The notes under the pieces are model-generated. The model was not told the DNA's origin, did not search any database, and was given only the letters and a program-made list of their open reading frames with translations. This document shows positions 40,243 to 52,427 of a stretch of 60,388 bases of DNA, one piece after another (the stretch's first letter is position 1; the number at the start of each line of letters is the position of its first letter). The DNA comes from Desulfovibrio sp. (GTDB lineage: Bacteria > Desulfobacterota > Desulfovibrionia > Desulfovibrionales > Desulfovibrionaceae). The stretch covers positions 1-60,388 of the forward strand of contig JAEEPQ010000002.1 in the NCBI GenBank assembly GCA_016284885.1, given 5' to 3'. The position numbers and the translations under genes are program-made.

Positions 40243-42075
40243 TTGGACCTACTGCATTCCAAATCCCACCAGCTTCCCCTCCCCCTCCAGAGCCCCGACA
40301 AGCCGCAGCTCTACAGGGAGCAGTTCCCCTACACCAGCATCTGCCGCACCGAGTTCGACGACGTCATGCTCGCCCCCCATCCCGCCGAGCAGATGCGCAT
40401 CACGGACACCACCTTCCGAGACGGACAGCAGGCCCGGACACCCTACACCGTGAAGCAGGTCGCCAAGATCTTCGACTACCTGCACCGCCTAGGCGGCCGC
40501 ACCGGCCTCATCCAGGCCTCCGAATTCTTCCTCTACTCCCAGCGCGACCGCAAGTGCGTCGACGTGTGCCGCGCGCGCGGCTACCGCTTCCCCCGCATCA
40601 CCGCCTGGATACGCGCCAACAAGAGCGACCTCGAGCTGGCCAGGGACATGGAGTTCGACGAGGTGGGCATGCTCACCAGCGTGTCCGACTACCACGTCTT
40701 CCTGAAGCTCGGCAAAACGCGCCAGCAGGCCCTCGACATGTACACCGAGCTGGCTGCGCAGGCCCTCGAGTGGGGCATCATCCCCCGCTGCCACTTCGAG
40801 GACGTGACCCGGGCTGACATCTACGGCTTCGTCCTGCCGCTGGCCCAGCGCCTCATGGAGCTCTCCAGGCAGTCCGGCATGCCCGTGAAGATCCGCCTCT
40901 GCGACACCATGGGCTACGGCGTGCCCTACCCCGGCGCCTCCCTGCCCCGCTCCGTGCAGAGGCTCGTGCACGCCTTCACAGAGGAGGCGGGCGTGCCCGG
41001 CAAATGGCTTGAATGGCACGGCCACAACGACTTCCACAAGGTGCTGGTCAACGGCGTCACCGCCTGGCTCTACGGCTGCGGCGGCGTCAACTGCACCCTC
41101 TTCGGCTTTGGCGAGCGCACGGGCAACACCCCGCTCGAGGCCATGGTCATCGAGTACATCTCACTCACCGGCGACGACGCGGCCGCCGACACCACGGTCA
41201 TCAACGAGCTGGCCGACTACTTCGCCACCGAGCTCGACTACCATATCCCCTTCAACTACCCCTTCGTGGGCCGCGACTTCAACGCCACCTCGGCCGGCGT
41301 GCACGTGGACGGCATCGCCAAGAACGAAGAGATCTACAACATCTTCGACACCACCCGCATCCTTGGTCGCCCCGTGCCCATCATCATCACCGACAAGTCC
41401 GGCCGCGCCGGCGTCGCCTACTGGATCAACCACAACCTCAAGCTCGCGGGCACGTCCACCGAGGTCACCAAGCGGCACCCCGCGGTGGGCAGCATCTACG
41501 ACGCCATCATGCAGGCCTACGAGCAGGGTCGCACCACCCACTTCTCCTACGAGGAGATGGAGAAGCTCGTCCGTCGCTACATGCCCGAGCTCTACGTCTC
41601 CGAGTACGACCGCATGAAGCAGCTGGCCGGCGAGCTCGCAGCCAGCCTCATCATCAAGCTGGCTGGCCAGAAGGATCTGCTGACCCTGGCCGAACCCGCC
41701 AGCGCCAGGCTCGCGGCCTTCTCCGAGCAGTATCCCTTCATCCAGTACCTCTACCTCACGGACGCCAAGGGCCAGCTCAAGTGCTCGCGCATCACCGATC
41801 CCGCCTACAACGAGAAGTACGGCCAGCTACCCCTGGGCTACGACTTCTCCCAGAGGGAGTGGTTCACCGAGCCCATGAAGACCGGCGACCTGCACATCAT
41901 GGACATCTACCAGTCCAAGTTCACGGACAAGCTGGTCACCACCGTCTCCTGCGCCGTGACCGACGCAGAGGACAAGATTGTCGGCGTCCTCGGCTGCGAC
42001 ATCCAGCTGGAGCAGCTGCTCAAGCACGCCCAGGAGATCGACACGGCCGACGACGACGCCGAGTCCGACGCCTAG
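40243..42075 (+). CDS. DRE-TIM metallolyase (Re-citrate synthase/HMGL-like) fused to a C-terminal Cache-like sensor domain
   Basis: TTG start with GGAGG SD; RITDTTFRDGQQAR, EWHGHNDFHKVLVNG; C-term GYDFSQREWFTEPMKTGDLHIMDIYQSKFTDKLVTTVSCAVTDAEDKIVGVLGCDIQLEQLLK. Confidence 0.8.
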   Translation: MDLLHSKSHQLPLPLQSPDKPQLYREQFPYTSICRTEFDDVMLAPHPAEQMRITDTTFRDGQQARTPYTVKQVAKIFDYLHRLGGRTGLIQASEFFLYSQRDRKCVDVCRARGYRFPRITAWIRANKSDLELARDMEFDEVGMLTSVSDYHVFLKLGKTRQQALDMYTELAAQALEWGIIPRCHFEDVTRADIYGFVLPLAQRLMELSRQSGMPVKIRLCDTMGYGVPYPGASLPRSVQRLVHAFTEEAGVPGKWLEWHGHNDFHKVLVNGVTAWLYGCGGVNCTLFGFGERTGNTPLEAMVIEYISLTGDDAAADTTVINELADYFATELDYHIPFNYPFVGRDFNATSAGVHVDGIAKNEEIYNIFDTTRILGRPVPIIITDKSGRAGVAYWINHNLKLAGTSTEVTKRHPAVGSIYDAIMQAYEQGRTTHFSYEEMEKLVRRYMPELYVSEYDRMKQLAGELAASLIIKLAGQKDLLTLAEPASARLAAFSEQYPFIQYLYLTDAKGQLKCSRITDPAYNEKYGQLPLGYDFSQREWFTEPMKTGDLHIMDIYQSKFTDKLVTTVSCAVTDAEDKIVGVLGCDIQLEQLLKHAQEIDTADDDAESDA

Positions 42076-42171
42076 CACAGCCGGACGGGCGCCAGGCACC
42101 CCCCGGCCCCGCGCCCGCCCAAGGCCGGCCCCGCTTCCGGACCGGCCAAAACCAAGGGAGAAGCACCCTCC

Positions 42172-44481
42172 ATGATCACCCTCATCGACAAGCCCACGGT
42201 CCTTGCCAGCGGCGCCCTCCTCTCCGAGGGGGAAGCCCGGGCCCGGGGCATAGGCCTTGACGAGGCCAGGAAGAACACCCTGGCCTACGGCATCCTCAAG
42301 GCCCACAGCGCCAGGGACGACGGCGACGGCATGCTGCACGTCAAGTTCGACGCCATGGCCTCCCATGACATCACCTTCGTAAGCATCGTCCAGACGGCCC
42401 GCGCCAGCGGGCTCGAGACCTTCCCCATCCCCTACGCGCTCACCAACTGCCACAACACCCTCTGCGCCGTCGGCGGCACCATCAACGAGGACGACCACGT
42501 CTTCGGCCTCACGGCCGCCCGCAAGTACGGCGGCATCTACGTGCCTGCCAACCTGGCCGTCATCCACCAGTACGTGCGCGAAATGATGGCCGGCTGCGGG
42601 CGCATGATACTCTGCTCCGACAGCCACACCCGCTACGGCGCCCTCGGCACCATGGGCGTTGGCGAAGGCGGTCCCGAACTCGTCAAGCAGCTGCTCTCGC
42701 GCACCTACGACATTCCCGAGCCCGAGGTCGTCCTGGTCTGGCTCGAGAACGCCCCCCAGCCCGGCGTCGGCCCCCAGGACGTGGCCCTCGCCCTCATCGG
42801 CGCCGTGTTCAAGAGCGGCTTCGTCAAGAACAAGGTGCTCGAGTTTGCCGGCCCCGGCATCGCCTCCCTCTCCGTGGACTACCGCTGCGGCATCGACGTC
42901 ATGACCACCGAGACCACCTGCCTCTCCTCCATCTGGGAGACGGACGGCAGGGTGAAGGACTACCTCGCCGGCTTCGGGCGTCCCGAAGAGTTCAAGGAGC
43001 TGACCCACGACAGGCCCGCGGCCTTCTGCTCGGCCATCAAGATAGACCTCGCCAGCATCGAGCCCATGATGGCCCTGCCCTTCCATCCCAGCAACGCCTA
43101 TCCCGTGGCCGAGGTCATCGCCCACGCCGACGAGCTCTTCGGCGAGATCGAAGTCCAGGCCCACAAGCAGTTCGGCAAGGCGGCCGGCGGCTTCGGCCTC
43201 AGGAAGAAGATCCGCGACGGCCAGGTCTGGGTCGATCAGGGCATCATCGCCGGCTGCGCGGGCGGCTCCTTCGAAAACCTCGCCACGGCGGCGGCCATGC
43301 TCGACGGCCGCGAGACCGGCAATTCCCTCTTCTCCCTCTCCGTCTATCCCGCCTCCGAACCCCAGGCCATCGCGCTCATGAAGAGCGGGGCCACGGCCAA
43401 GCTCATGGAGGCCGGCGCCATCGTCAAGAGCTGCTTTTGCGGCCCCTGCTTCGGCGCAGGCGACACCCCGGCCCACGGCGCCCTCTCCATACGCCACACC
43501 ACGAGGAACTTCCCCAACCGCGAAGGTTCCAAGCCCGGCGCCGGCCAGGCCTGCGGCGTGGCCCTCATGGACGCGCGCTCCATCGCTGCCACGGCCGCCA
43601 ACGGCGGCCGCCTCACGCCGGCTACGGAGATGGACTGGGACAAGATACGCTGCGACCTCGACTACAAGTTCGACAGCCGCGTCTACCAGATCCGCTGCTA
43701 CCAGGGCTTCGGCAAGGCCGACCCCGCGGCCGACCTCAAGTACGGCCCCAACATCGCCGACTGGCCCAAGATGCCACCCCTGCCCGACAACCTGCTCCTC
43801 AAGGTCGCGAGCGTCATCCGCGATCCCGTGACCACCACCGACGAGCTCATCCCCTCGGGCGAAACCTCCTCCCTGCGCTCCAACCCGCTCAAGCTGGCCG
43901 AGTTCGCGCTGGCCAGGCGCGATCCCCACTACGTGGCCAGAGCCAAGGAGATCTTCGCCGAGCAGCAGGCCCTGCGCGCCAACCCCGACGACGGCGGCCT
44001 CGCGGCCAGGCTCTCCGAGCTGCTCGAGCCTGTGAACCAGCTCGCCCCCGAAGTCTTCGCCCAGGTGGCTTGGGCGGGCCTCGAGCGCTTCGGCATCGGC
44101 TCCACCATCTTCGCCGTGAAGCCCGGCGACGGCAGCGCCCGCGAGCAGGCCGCCTCCAGCCAGAAGGTGCTCGGCGGCTGGGCCAACATCGCCGTGGAGT
44201 ACGCCACCAAGCGCTACCGCTCCAATCTCGTCAACTGGGGAATGCTGCCCTTCACGGCGCCTCTGGATCTGGGCAACCGGCTGCGCGTCGACGATCTCAT
44301 CCTCGTTCCCGGCATACGCCAAGCCCTCAAGAACAAGGCTGAGAGCGTCACGGCCTACCTGATGCAAGAAGGCATGGCGCAGGCCGAGAAGATCACCCTC
44401 TCGCTCGGCCACCTCACGGACGACGAGCGCCAGACCATACTCGACGGCTGCCTCATCAACTTCTACCGCGGCCAGGCATAG
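42172..44481 (+). CDS. Aconitase-family hydratase (aconitate hydratase, YbhJ-like)
   Basis: MILCSDSHTRYGALGTMGVGEGG, SCFCGPCFGAGDTPAHGALSIRHTTRNFPNREGSKPGAGQ. Confidence 0.85.
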   Translation: MITLIDKPTVLASGALLSEGEARARGIGLDEARKNTLAYGILKAHSARDDGDGMLHVKFDAMASHDITFVSIVQTARASGLETFPIPYALTNCHNTLCAVGGTINEDDHVFGLTAARKYGGIYVPANLAVIHQYVREMMAGCGRMILCSDSHTRYGALGTMGVGEGGPELVKQLLSRTYDIPEPEVVLVWLENAPQPGVGPQDVALALIGAVFKSGFVKNKVLEFAGPGIASLSVDYRCGIDVMTTETTCLSSIWETDGRVKDYLAGFGRPEEFKELTHDRPAAFCSAIKIDLASIEPMMALPFHPSNAYPVAEVIAHADELFGEIEVQAHKQFGKAAGGFGLRKKIRDGQVWVDQGIIAGCAGGSFENLATAAAMLDGRETGNSLFSLSVYPASEPQAIALMKSGATAKLMEAGAIVKSCFCGPCFGAGDTPAHGALSIRHTTRNFPNREGSKPGAGQACGVALMDARSIAATAANGGRLTPATEMDWDKIRCDLDYKFDSRVYQIRCYQGFGKADPAADLKYGPNIADWPKMPPLPDNLLLKVASVIRDPVTTTDELIPSGETSSLRSNPLKLAEFALARRDPHYVARAKEIFAEQQALRANPDDGGLAARLSELLEPVNQLAPEVFAQVAWAGLERFGIGSTIFAVKPGDGSAREQAASSQKVLGGWANIAVEYATKRYRSNLVNWGMLPFTAPLDLGNRLRVDDLILVPGIRQALKNKAESVTAYLMQEGMAQAEKITLSLGHLTDDERQTILDGCLINFYRGQA

Positions 44482-44596
44482 CGCAGTCCAGGGCGCCCCG
44501 GCGTCCAGGGCGGCACATGCGGCAGACTCAACGAAGAGAGGCCGCCGGCTCCGCAGTTCCGGAACCGGCGGCCTCTGAACATTGGCCCGGCAGGGG

Positions 44597-45886
44597 CTAG
44601 AACTGCCTGCCCGTGGGCTCGAGCACCTCGACGCCGCCCATGTAGGGGACGAGCACCTTGGGAAGGACAACGGATCCGTCCTTTTGCTGGCCGTTTTCGA
44701 GGATGGCCGCGATGGTCCTGCCGGTGGGCAGGCCCGAGCCGTTCAGGGTGTGCACGTACTGGGACTTGCCACCCTTGGGCTTGAAGCGGATGTTGGCGCG
44801 GCGGGCCTGGAAGTCGCCGCAGTTGGAGCAGGAGGAGATCTCCCGGTAGGTCTTCTGGCTGGGCAACCAGACTTCGAGGTCGTAGGTCTTGACCGCGCCG
44901 AAGCCCATGTCGCCCGTGCAGAGCACGATCTGGCGGTAGGGCAGCTCCAGGGCCTCCAGCAGGGCGCGGGCATGGCCGGTCAGAATCTCTAGCTGGTTGA
45001 AGCTGTCGTCGGGATGGGCAAAGCGCACCATCTCCACCTTGATGAACTGGTGCATGCGGATGAGGCCGCGCGTGTCCTTGCCGGCGGAGCCGGCCTCGGA
45101 GCGGAAGCAGGGGGTGGCCGCCGTGTAGCCTCGGGGCAGGTCCGCCTCGTCCAGCACCTCGCCGGCGTGAAGGTTGGTCAGGGGCACCTCGGCCGTGGGG
45201 ATGAGGTAGTAGTCCTGTTCGCGCAGCCGGAAGAGGTCCTCCTCGAACTTGGGGAGCTGTCCCGTGCCGGTCATGGTGGCGCTGTTGACAATGAAGGGCG
45301 GATTCACTTCGATATAGCCGTCCTTGAGGGTGTGCTGGTCCAGGAAGAAGTTGGCAAGCGCGCGGTCGAGGCGCGCGGCCCAGCCGAAGGAGACCACGAA
45401 GCGGCTGCCCGCCAGGCGCGCGGCGCGCTCGAAGTCGAGGGCGCCGTCGAGCTTCTGGCCCACCTCCCAGTGGGCGAGAGGCTCGTCTTCGAACTCCCGG
45501 GGCGAGCCCCAGCGGGCAATCTCGACATTCTCGGTCTCGTCCTTGCCCACGGGCACTGATGCGTCCGGGATGTTGGGCACGCCCATCATCCATTCCTCGA
45601 CCTTCGCCTTGGCTTCGACAGTCTCGGCATCACAGGCCTTGATCCTGTCGGAAAGCTTGCCCAGCTCCTGCAGCAGGGCCGAGGCGTCTGCGCCTTCCTT
45701 CTTCAGCTTCGCCACTTCCTGGGAGGCCTTATTGCGCTGGCCCTTCAGGGTCTCCACTTCCGCGATGAGCTTGCGGCGCCTGCCGTCGAGCTCCTGAAAT
45801 TCGTCGATGGTCAGCTTGGAGCGGCGGTCGCGCAGAGCTTTGGCCAGCACTTCAGGCTGCTTCTGTACCAGTTTGAGATCTAGCAT
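44597..45886 (-). CDS. serS: Serine--tRNA ligase
   Basis: [18 protein letters not shown]...[21 protein letters not shown]...[21 protein letters not shown]. Confidence 0.97.
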   Translation of the reverse strand: MLDLKLVQKQPEVLAKALRDRRSKLTIDEFQELDGRRRKLIAEVETLKGQRNKASQEVAKLKKEGADASALLQELGKLSDRIKACDAETVEAKAKVEEWMMGVPNIPDASVPVGKDETENVEIARWGSPREFEDEPLAHWEVGQKLDGALDFERAARLAGSRFVVSFGWAARLDRALANFFLDQHTLKDGYIEVNPPFIVNSATMTGTGQLPKFEEDLFRLREQDYYLIPTAEVPLTNLHAGEVLDEADLPRGYTAATPCFRSEAGSAGKDTRGLIRMHQFIKVEMVRFAHPDDSFNQLEILTGHARALLEALELPYRQIVLCTGDMGFGAVKTYDLEVWLPSQKTYREISSCSNCGDFQARRANIRFKPKGGKSQYVHTLNGSGLPTGRTIAAILENGQQKDGSVVLPKVLVPYMGGVEVLEPTGRQF

Positions 45887-46202
45887 TCTCCGTCCTCACG
45901 GCTCTCCGCCGCAAGCCCCGGGGATCCCCCGGCCCGCCGCGGAAGCATTCATGTTGCAGCCCACGCTCGCGCGTCCGGCTGGCAGGGCGCCTGGCCCTTG
46001 GCATGCGAACGGCTTTCCTAGCACGCCCGCCCCGCGCCTTGCAAGGCGGCATGTTTCCCCGTAACATAGACCTCTGCAAATTTGTTCTGTTTTCTCCGCC
46101 GTCCGCAGGCCAAGGCCAAGGCCGGCAACGCCAACCCGCGGCAGGCTTCGGCCTGCCCCAGCCCCGGGCCCGGTCCTGGGAAGGCACACGGAGGTACTCT
46201 CC

Positions 46203-46784
46203 ATGAAAAAGCGTGCGCTTCTGCTCTCCTGCCTGCTCGTCCTCTGCGCCCTGCTTGCGGCCTGCGGCCCTAGCAACAGCGTCCGCCTGCTTGCGGTCAC
46301 GCCCGACAAGACCGTCCTGCCCTCGCCGTCGGCAGCCACCGTCACGGTCGTGAAGTTCGACGACAAGCGTCCCGATCCTAGCTCCATCGGCCTGCGCCGC
46401 GACAAGAGCTACTTCACCACCACGGACGACGCCAGAGAATGGGCCGGCCGGGCGGCGGCCAACGCCCTGGCTGCCCAGGGCTTCCAGGTTGCCTACGCCG
46501 GCACCACGGCCGAGGCCATCAAGGGCAAGCCCGACTACATGCTCACCGGATCGCTGCGCGACATCACCGTCACCGAGGACTCCATCTCCTCCTTCACCAC
46601 GACGGTCACAGTGAAGTACGCCCTGGCCAACAGCCAGAAGACCCTGCTCACCGAGACCCTCTCCTCGAGCCAGACGCACACCGGCCTGCCCTCCAGCAGC
46701 GCCGTCGAGAACTGCCTGCGCCAGACCCTTGCCGAGATAGTCAAGTCCATGGCTATCAAGGTGGCAGACAGGACCGGCCGCTAG
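46203..46784 (+). CDS. Putative lipoprotein (YajG-like)
   Basis: Lipobox-type signal LVLCALLAACGPS; pattern of short envelope lipoproteins. Confidence 0.65.
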   Translation: MKKRALLLSCLLVLCALLAACGPSNSVRLLAVTPDKTVLPSPSAATVTVVKFDDKRPDPSSIGLRRDKSYFTTTDDAREWAGRAAANALAAQGFQVAYAGTTAEAIKGKPDYMLTGSLRDITVTEDSISSFTTTVTVKYALANSQKTLLTETLSSSQTHTGLPSSSAVENCLRQTLAEIVKSMAIKVADRTGR

Positions 46785-46867
46785 ACCGCGTTCTCCCTTC
46801 CGTTTTCTCCCGGCCGGAGGGCTGGCCCCGCCAGCGCTCCGGCCGCGTTCTTTGCGCCGGGGGCGCC

Positions 46868-47215
46868 ATGAGCCAGCCCATACTCCTCAAAGTCTACGCC
46901 AGCATATCCGGCGCCGCGCAAGGCCTTGCGGACGAGCTGAGGGAAGCCGTCCAGGACGCCGTGCACGCCGACGAGAGCCCCGCCGAGACGGTGACGCAAG
47001 ACGGCCCGCTCGTCCTCGTCTCCTTCGAGGGGCTCTACTTCCCCGTGGAGGAGGCGGCAGCCTGCATCAAGCGCCACCTGACCAAAGAGACCACGGGCAA
47101 GATGGACGTGCTGGACCTTGAGAACTGGACCATCACGCGCTTCACCCTCCAGGGCGGCTTCATGCAGGAGCGCTCGGGCTCCCTCAACAACGCTCTCGAC
47201 TTCAACGGCTTCTAG
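46868..47215 (+). CDS. Hypothetical protein, 115 aa
   Basis: ORF MSQPILLKVYASISGAAQG...LNNALDFNGF; weak upstream signals. Confidence 0.55.
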   Translation: MSQPILLKVYASISGAAQGLADELREAVQDAVHADESPAETVTQDGPLVLVSFEGLYFPVEEAAACIKRHLTKETTGKMDVLDLENWTITRFTLQGGFMQERSGSLNNALDFNGF

Positions 47216-47275
47216 GTCCGGGCAAGGCCGGAACGCGCCTCTTGCCGGCCAAGCCGGCCAGGCTGGCCAAGTTGC

Positions 47276-49297
47276 CTATGACTGCCGGCGCTTGAAGAGC
47301 TTCTCCAGCGCCTGGGCGTCCCAGCGCAGAACCGCGGGACGGCCGTGCGGGCAGTATTCGCGCTCCGGCACGGCAAGCCAGTCCGACACGAGCTTGAGCG
47401 CCTCGTCCGGCGAGAGCCGCTGCCCGGCCTTGACGGCAGCCTTGCAGGCCATCTGCGCAAAGTGCGCGTTGAAGTCGTCCCTGCCACCGGCAAGGCAGGC
47501 CCGCAGAAACGCCTCGGCGACAGCGCGCTCCAGCATGGCGGGCATGGCCGAGACGGCAAGCCGTGCACCCGAGAGTTCGCCCTCGAAGCCGAGGCCCTCC
47601 AGCATGCCCTTGAGCTCGAGCCAGCGGGCGCTCTCCGGGGCCCGGAGAGAAAGCTCCAGGGGAAGCGCCAGCATCTGCCTTGCGCCGCGGTAGCCTCTGG
47701 TCGTGAACCTGGCAAAGAGGACGCGCTCGTGGGCCGCATGCTGGTCGAGCAGCACCAGGGCCCCCGTCTCGTCGCGCAGGACGAGGTAGGTATCCGCCAC
47801 CTGGCCAAGGTACTCCAGAGGGCCTGCCTTGAGCGGAGCTCTGGCTGACGTGCAGGCGCCATCCTGAACGGCGTCCTGCGGGGCAGCTCCCCACGGGGCG
47901 GGGCCGTCCGGCAGGCCTTCGCTGGCTGAGAGGACGTCGCGGACAGGCATGCCCGGCGGCAGAACCCGCGGCTGGTCAAGCGGAGCCTGGCAACCCTGCT
48001 CCGCTGCCTGCAACGACTCCAGCGGCGCCAGCGCCTCGTCGCCTAGCTTCGACACCACCCACTCCCCGTCGGCGCTGGCCTGAGCCGGCGCGCCAGTCTT
48101 CCGGGCAAAGGAGAGGGCAGGCGAAAGCGGCGCATCGATGCGCCCCCAGAACCCCTGTGGCGCCGGCTCGACCCCCTGGCTCCAGAGCGGGGCAGATCTC
48201 GCCGGAGCAAAGGCCGCGGACCGTTCCTGCAGGTCCTGGACTGCCTGTCCTTCCCCAGCAGAGGGGGCGCTTCCCGGCGCCTGGCCTGCCAGGTTGTCAA
48301 GCGCCTGGCGCAGGGCCGTCGCCACGCAGCCGAAGACGGCAGACTCGTCCCTGAAGCGCACCTCGCTCTTGGCGGGATGGACGTTGACGTCCACCTCGGT
48401 GGGATCGAGCTCCAGAAAGACGACGGCCTGCGGATGGTCCCGGCTGGTGATCCGGCCGCTGTAGGCCTCGCGCACGGCGGCAAAGACGGTCTTGTCCGTG
48501 ACGCTGCGGCCGTTGACGTAGACGAGCAGGCGTCCGCTCTTGGCCTGGCTCACGCTGGGATGCGCGCACAGGCCGTGGACGCGCATGCCGTGCTGGCTGT
48601 GATCGAAGGGCGCAAGGGCATCGGTGACGAGGCTCGGCCAGACGAGGCAGAGCCTGTCGAGCAGGGTCTGGCCCGGCAGGAAGTCAAGCAGCCTTCTGCC
48701 GTCGCTCTCCAGGGTGAAGCCCACGTCCGTGCGGGCAAGGGCAAGCCGCGCCAGCCACTCCTGGCAGCGCTTGATCTCGGTGGCGGGGCTGCGCAGGAAC
48801 TTGAGGCGAGCCGGCACGTTGGCAAAGAGGCCCCGCACCTCCACGATGGTGCCCCTGTGCAGGGCGCCGGGAGCCATGCCCTGCTCCTCGCCGTACTCCA
48901 CGCGCAGGACGTGGCTCTCCGTTTCCCCGCCGGGAAGGACGCAGGCAGAGGCCACGCTGAAGGAAGAGACGGAGGCGATGCTGGGAAGCGCCTCGCCGCG
49001 GAAGCCGTAGGACTGGATGCTTTCGAGGTCGCCGATGTCCGCAATCTTGCTCGTGGCATGCCTGGTCACCGCCAGCGCCAGGTCCTCGGCCCGTATGCCC
49101 GTGCCGTCGTCCTGCACGCGGATGAGCCCCTGCCCGCCGTTCTCGAGCGCCACGTCGATGCGCGTTGCCCAGGCATCGAGACTGTTCTCCACAAGCTCCT
49201 TGACCACGCTTGCGGGACGCTCGACCACCTCGCCTGCGGCAATCTGGTTGCACAGGGCTGGAGGAAGCAGGTTGATTCGTGAAGCCGGCATGCCCAT
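47276..49297 (-). CDS. mutL: DNA mismatch repair protein MutL
   Basis: INLLPPALCNQIAAGEVVERPASVVKELVENSLDA, IQSYGFRGEALPSIASVS; SD GGGAGGTG before ATG. Confidence 0.95.
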   Translation of the reverse strand: MGMPASRINLLPPALCNQIAAGEVVERPASVVKELVENSLDAWATRIDVALENGGQGLIRVQDDGTGIRAEDLALAVTRHATSKIADIGDLESIQSYGFRGEALPSIASVSSFSVASACVLPGGETESHVLRVEYGEEQGMAPGALHRGTIVEVRGLFANVPARLKFLRSPATEIKRCQEWLARLALARTDVGFTLESDGRRLLDFLPGQTLLDRLCLVWPSLVTDALAPFDHSQHGMRVHGLCAHPSVSQAKSGRLLVYVNGRSVTDKTVFAAVREAYSGRITSRDHPQAVVFLELDPTEVDVNVHPAKSEVRFRDESAVFGCVATALRQALDNLAGQAPGSAPSAGEGQAVQDLQERSAAFAPARSAPLWSQGVEPAPQGFWGRIDAPLSPALSFARKTGAPAQASADGEWVVSKLGDEALAPLESLQAAEQGCQAPLDQPRVLPPGMPVRDVLSASEGLPDGPAPWGAAPQDAVQDGACTSARAPLKAGPLEYLGQVADTYLVLRDETGALVLLDQHAAHERVLFARFTTRGYRGARQMLALPLELSLRAPESARWLELKGMLEGLGFEGELSGARLAVSAMPAMLERAVAEAFLRACLAGGRDDFNAHFAQMACKAAVKAGQRLSPDEALKLVSDWLAVPEREYCPHGRPAVLRWDAQALEKLFKRRQS

Positions 49298-49437
49298 GGA
49301 CACCTCCCGGTGGAACTTGGCCGACAGCCAGACATTGCGGCCGCGGGCCATTTTTGCGAAGATGTCGCCCAGAGTCAAACCGCGCGCCATCCCCCGGCCG
49401 AGGCCTTTCCGGCTTCCCGGAACGCAGGGTCGCCGCG

Positions 49438-49472
49438 TCCCACGTTCGCCCATCCCACGTTCGCCCATCCCA
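49438..49472. repeat. Tandem 15-bp direct repeat (2.3 copies)
   Basis: TCCCACGTTCGCCCA TCCCACGTTCGCCCA TCCCA. Confidence 0.9.
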
Positions 49473-49485
49473 AGGGAGGCTGTCC

Positions 49486-49800
49486 ATGACGCAGACCAAG
49501 AAGGTCGCATCCGCCCGTCCAGAGATCAATGCCCCGGACGGCGCCCTGCGCCACGGCTACGATCCCGAGCTCGTCTATGCCGAGTGCGGCCGCTGCGGGC
49601 AGCCCGTCTACCTGAAGCCGGGCCAGGCTACGGACATGCTGAACGAGATCGGCATCGACCCCCTGGAGCTTGATCCCTCCTGCATCCTCATCGCCGACGG
49701 CTGCCCCATGTGCTCCGCCGGCGGCAGGTACGGCATACGCATCCACCGCATCACCGACGTGCCCTTCGACAGGCGACCGCCCGAATTCGGCAACGCCTAG
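49486..49800 (+). CDS. Hypothetical zinc-ribbon-like protein
   Basis: CGRCGQPVYL...CPMCSAGGRYGIRIHRITDVP; SD ggagg. Confidence 0.75.
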   Translation: MTQTKKVASARPEINAPDGALRHGYDPELVYAECGRCGQPVYLKPGQATDMLNEIGIDPLELDPSCILIADGCPMCSAGGRYGIRIHRITDVPFDRRPPEFGNA

Positions 49801-49920
49801 ACGGGGACGCCGAAAGGCTCCCCTCCTCCCCGCAAAGGCCCGCCACCGCCCGTCTGGACCCGCTTTTGGCCGGCACCTCTATCTTGCTAGTCCGCCCCTT
49901 TTCCTATAAACTAGTCCATT

Positions 49921-49935
49921 GTCCTCGCGGAGGAC
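49921..49935 (+). promoter_or_regulatory. Short hairpin sequestering the rpsA Shine-Dalgarno
   Basis: GTCCTC-gcg-GAGGAC directly before the ATG at 49942; the SD GGAGGA forms the 3' arm. Confidence 0.6.
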
Positions 49936-49941
49936 AAAATC

Positions 49942-51678
<1,737 letters not shown>

Positions 51679-51705
51679 GCCACCTCCCATCCCAAGAGTT
51701 CACGG

Positions 51706-51738
51706 GGCCCGCCGCGCTGCATGCCGGCGGGCCTTTTT
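51706..51738 (+). terminator. Intrinsic terminator after rpsA
   Basis: GGCCCGCCG / CGGCGGGCC followed by TTTTT. Confidence 0.8.
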
Positions 51739-51926
51739 GCGTCCTGCGTTCCGGACATCCCGTTTCCGGCCCAGTTCCGGCCGCGCTGCCGCTCAACCGG
51801 TCTGCTGTCCAGATTGCGACGCGACATCGCGTAGTTGAACAGCATAACGACTGTAGCAAAGAGAGGAGGCGACAGCATCCCTTCCATGTCTGCTGCGTAG
51901 CGACCCGCCCCTCTCCCTGTGGGGAG

Positions 51927-51977
51927 GGGGGTCAAAAATTATGTCGCTTTGGGGGTCAGATTTAACGTCGCTTGACA
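51927..51977. mobile_element. Possible IS21-family terminal-repeat remnant
   Basis: Two imperfect direct repeats GGGGGTCAaaaattatGTCGCTTt / GGGGGTCAgatttaacGTCGCTTg ending in TGACA; resembles recalled IS21-type ends; no transposase ORF recognised. Confidence 0.4.
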
Positions 51978-52427
51978 TTCCTCTTCGCCGGAACGGCGGT
52001 ACCACCTTCGCCACAACGAAAGTGCAATGATCTCCGGAACGATAGTACTCCAAGACCGCAATATACAATTGAGCGTCACAACTCTCCTCCCAAATGCCGC
52101 TCAGGGCGCCTACCCTCAGAAGGGGAGGTCCGCCCTGCCTGGCGGCAGCTGCATGCATTGGTTTCAGCCTGCCATCAGCCAAAACGGCCAGAGGTGCGGG
52201 CTCCGAGCCCTTCCTCCGTACGGATTAAAAATGAAATTAGCTTCTTTTTTCAAGTTGTTCAAAGAAAAGAAATTAAAATTTATTTTCAATTAGCATCTTG
52301 AACCTTGACAGGCTTGGGAAGCCTTTCGGCTCCGCAGGGCTGAAAGGAAAAACAGAACTGGAGCCGGACGCCAAAAGGCCGTCCGGCTAAGGGCGCAGGA
52401 GGGAGAGCAGGAAGGTCCTGCCCGGCG

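Noticed and set aside
41827-44670. 947-aa minus-strand ORF opposite the hydratase gene
   Set aside because: Antisense shadow of a well-supported gene in GC-rich DNA; low-complexity Gly/Ala/Val/His/Glu translation without domain.
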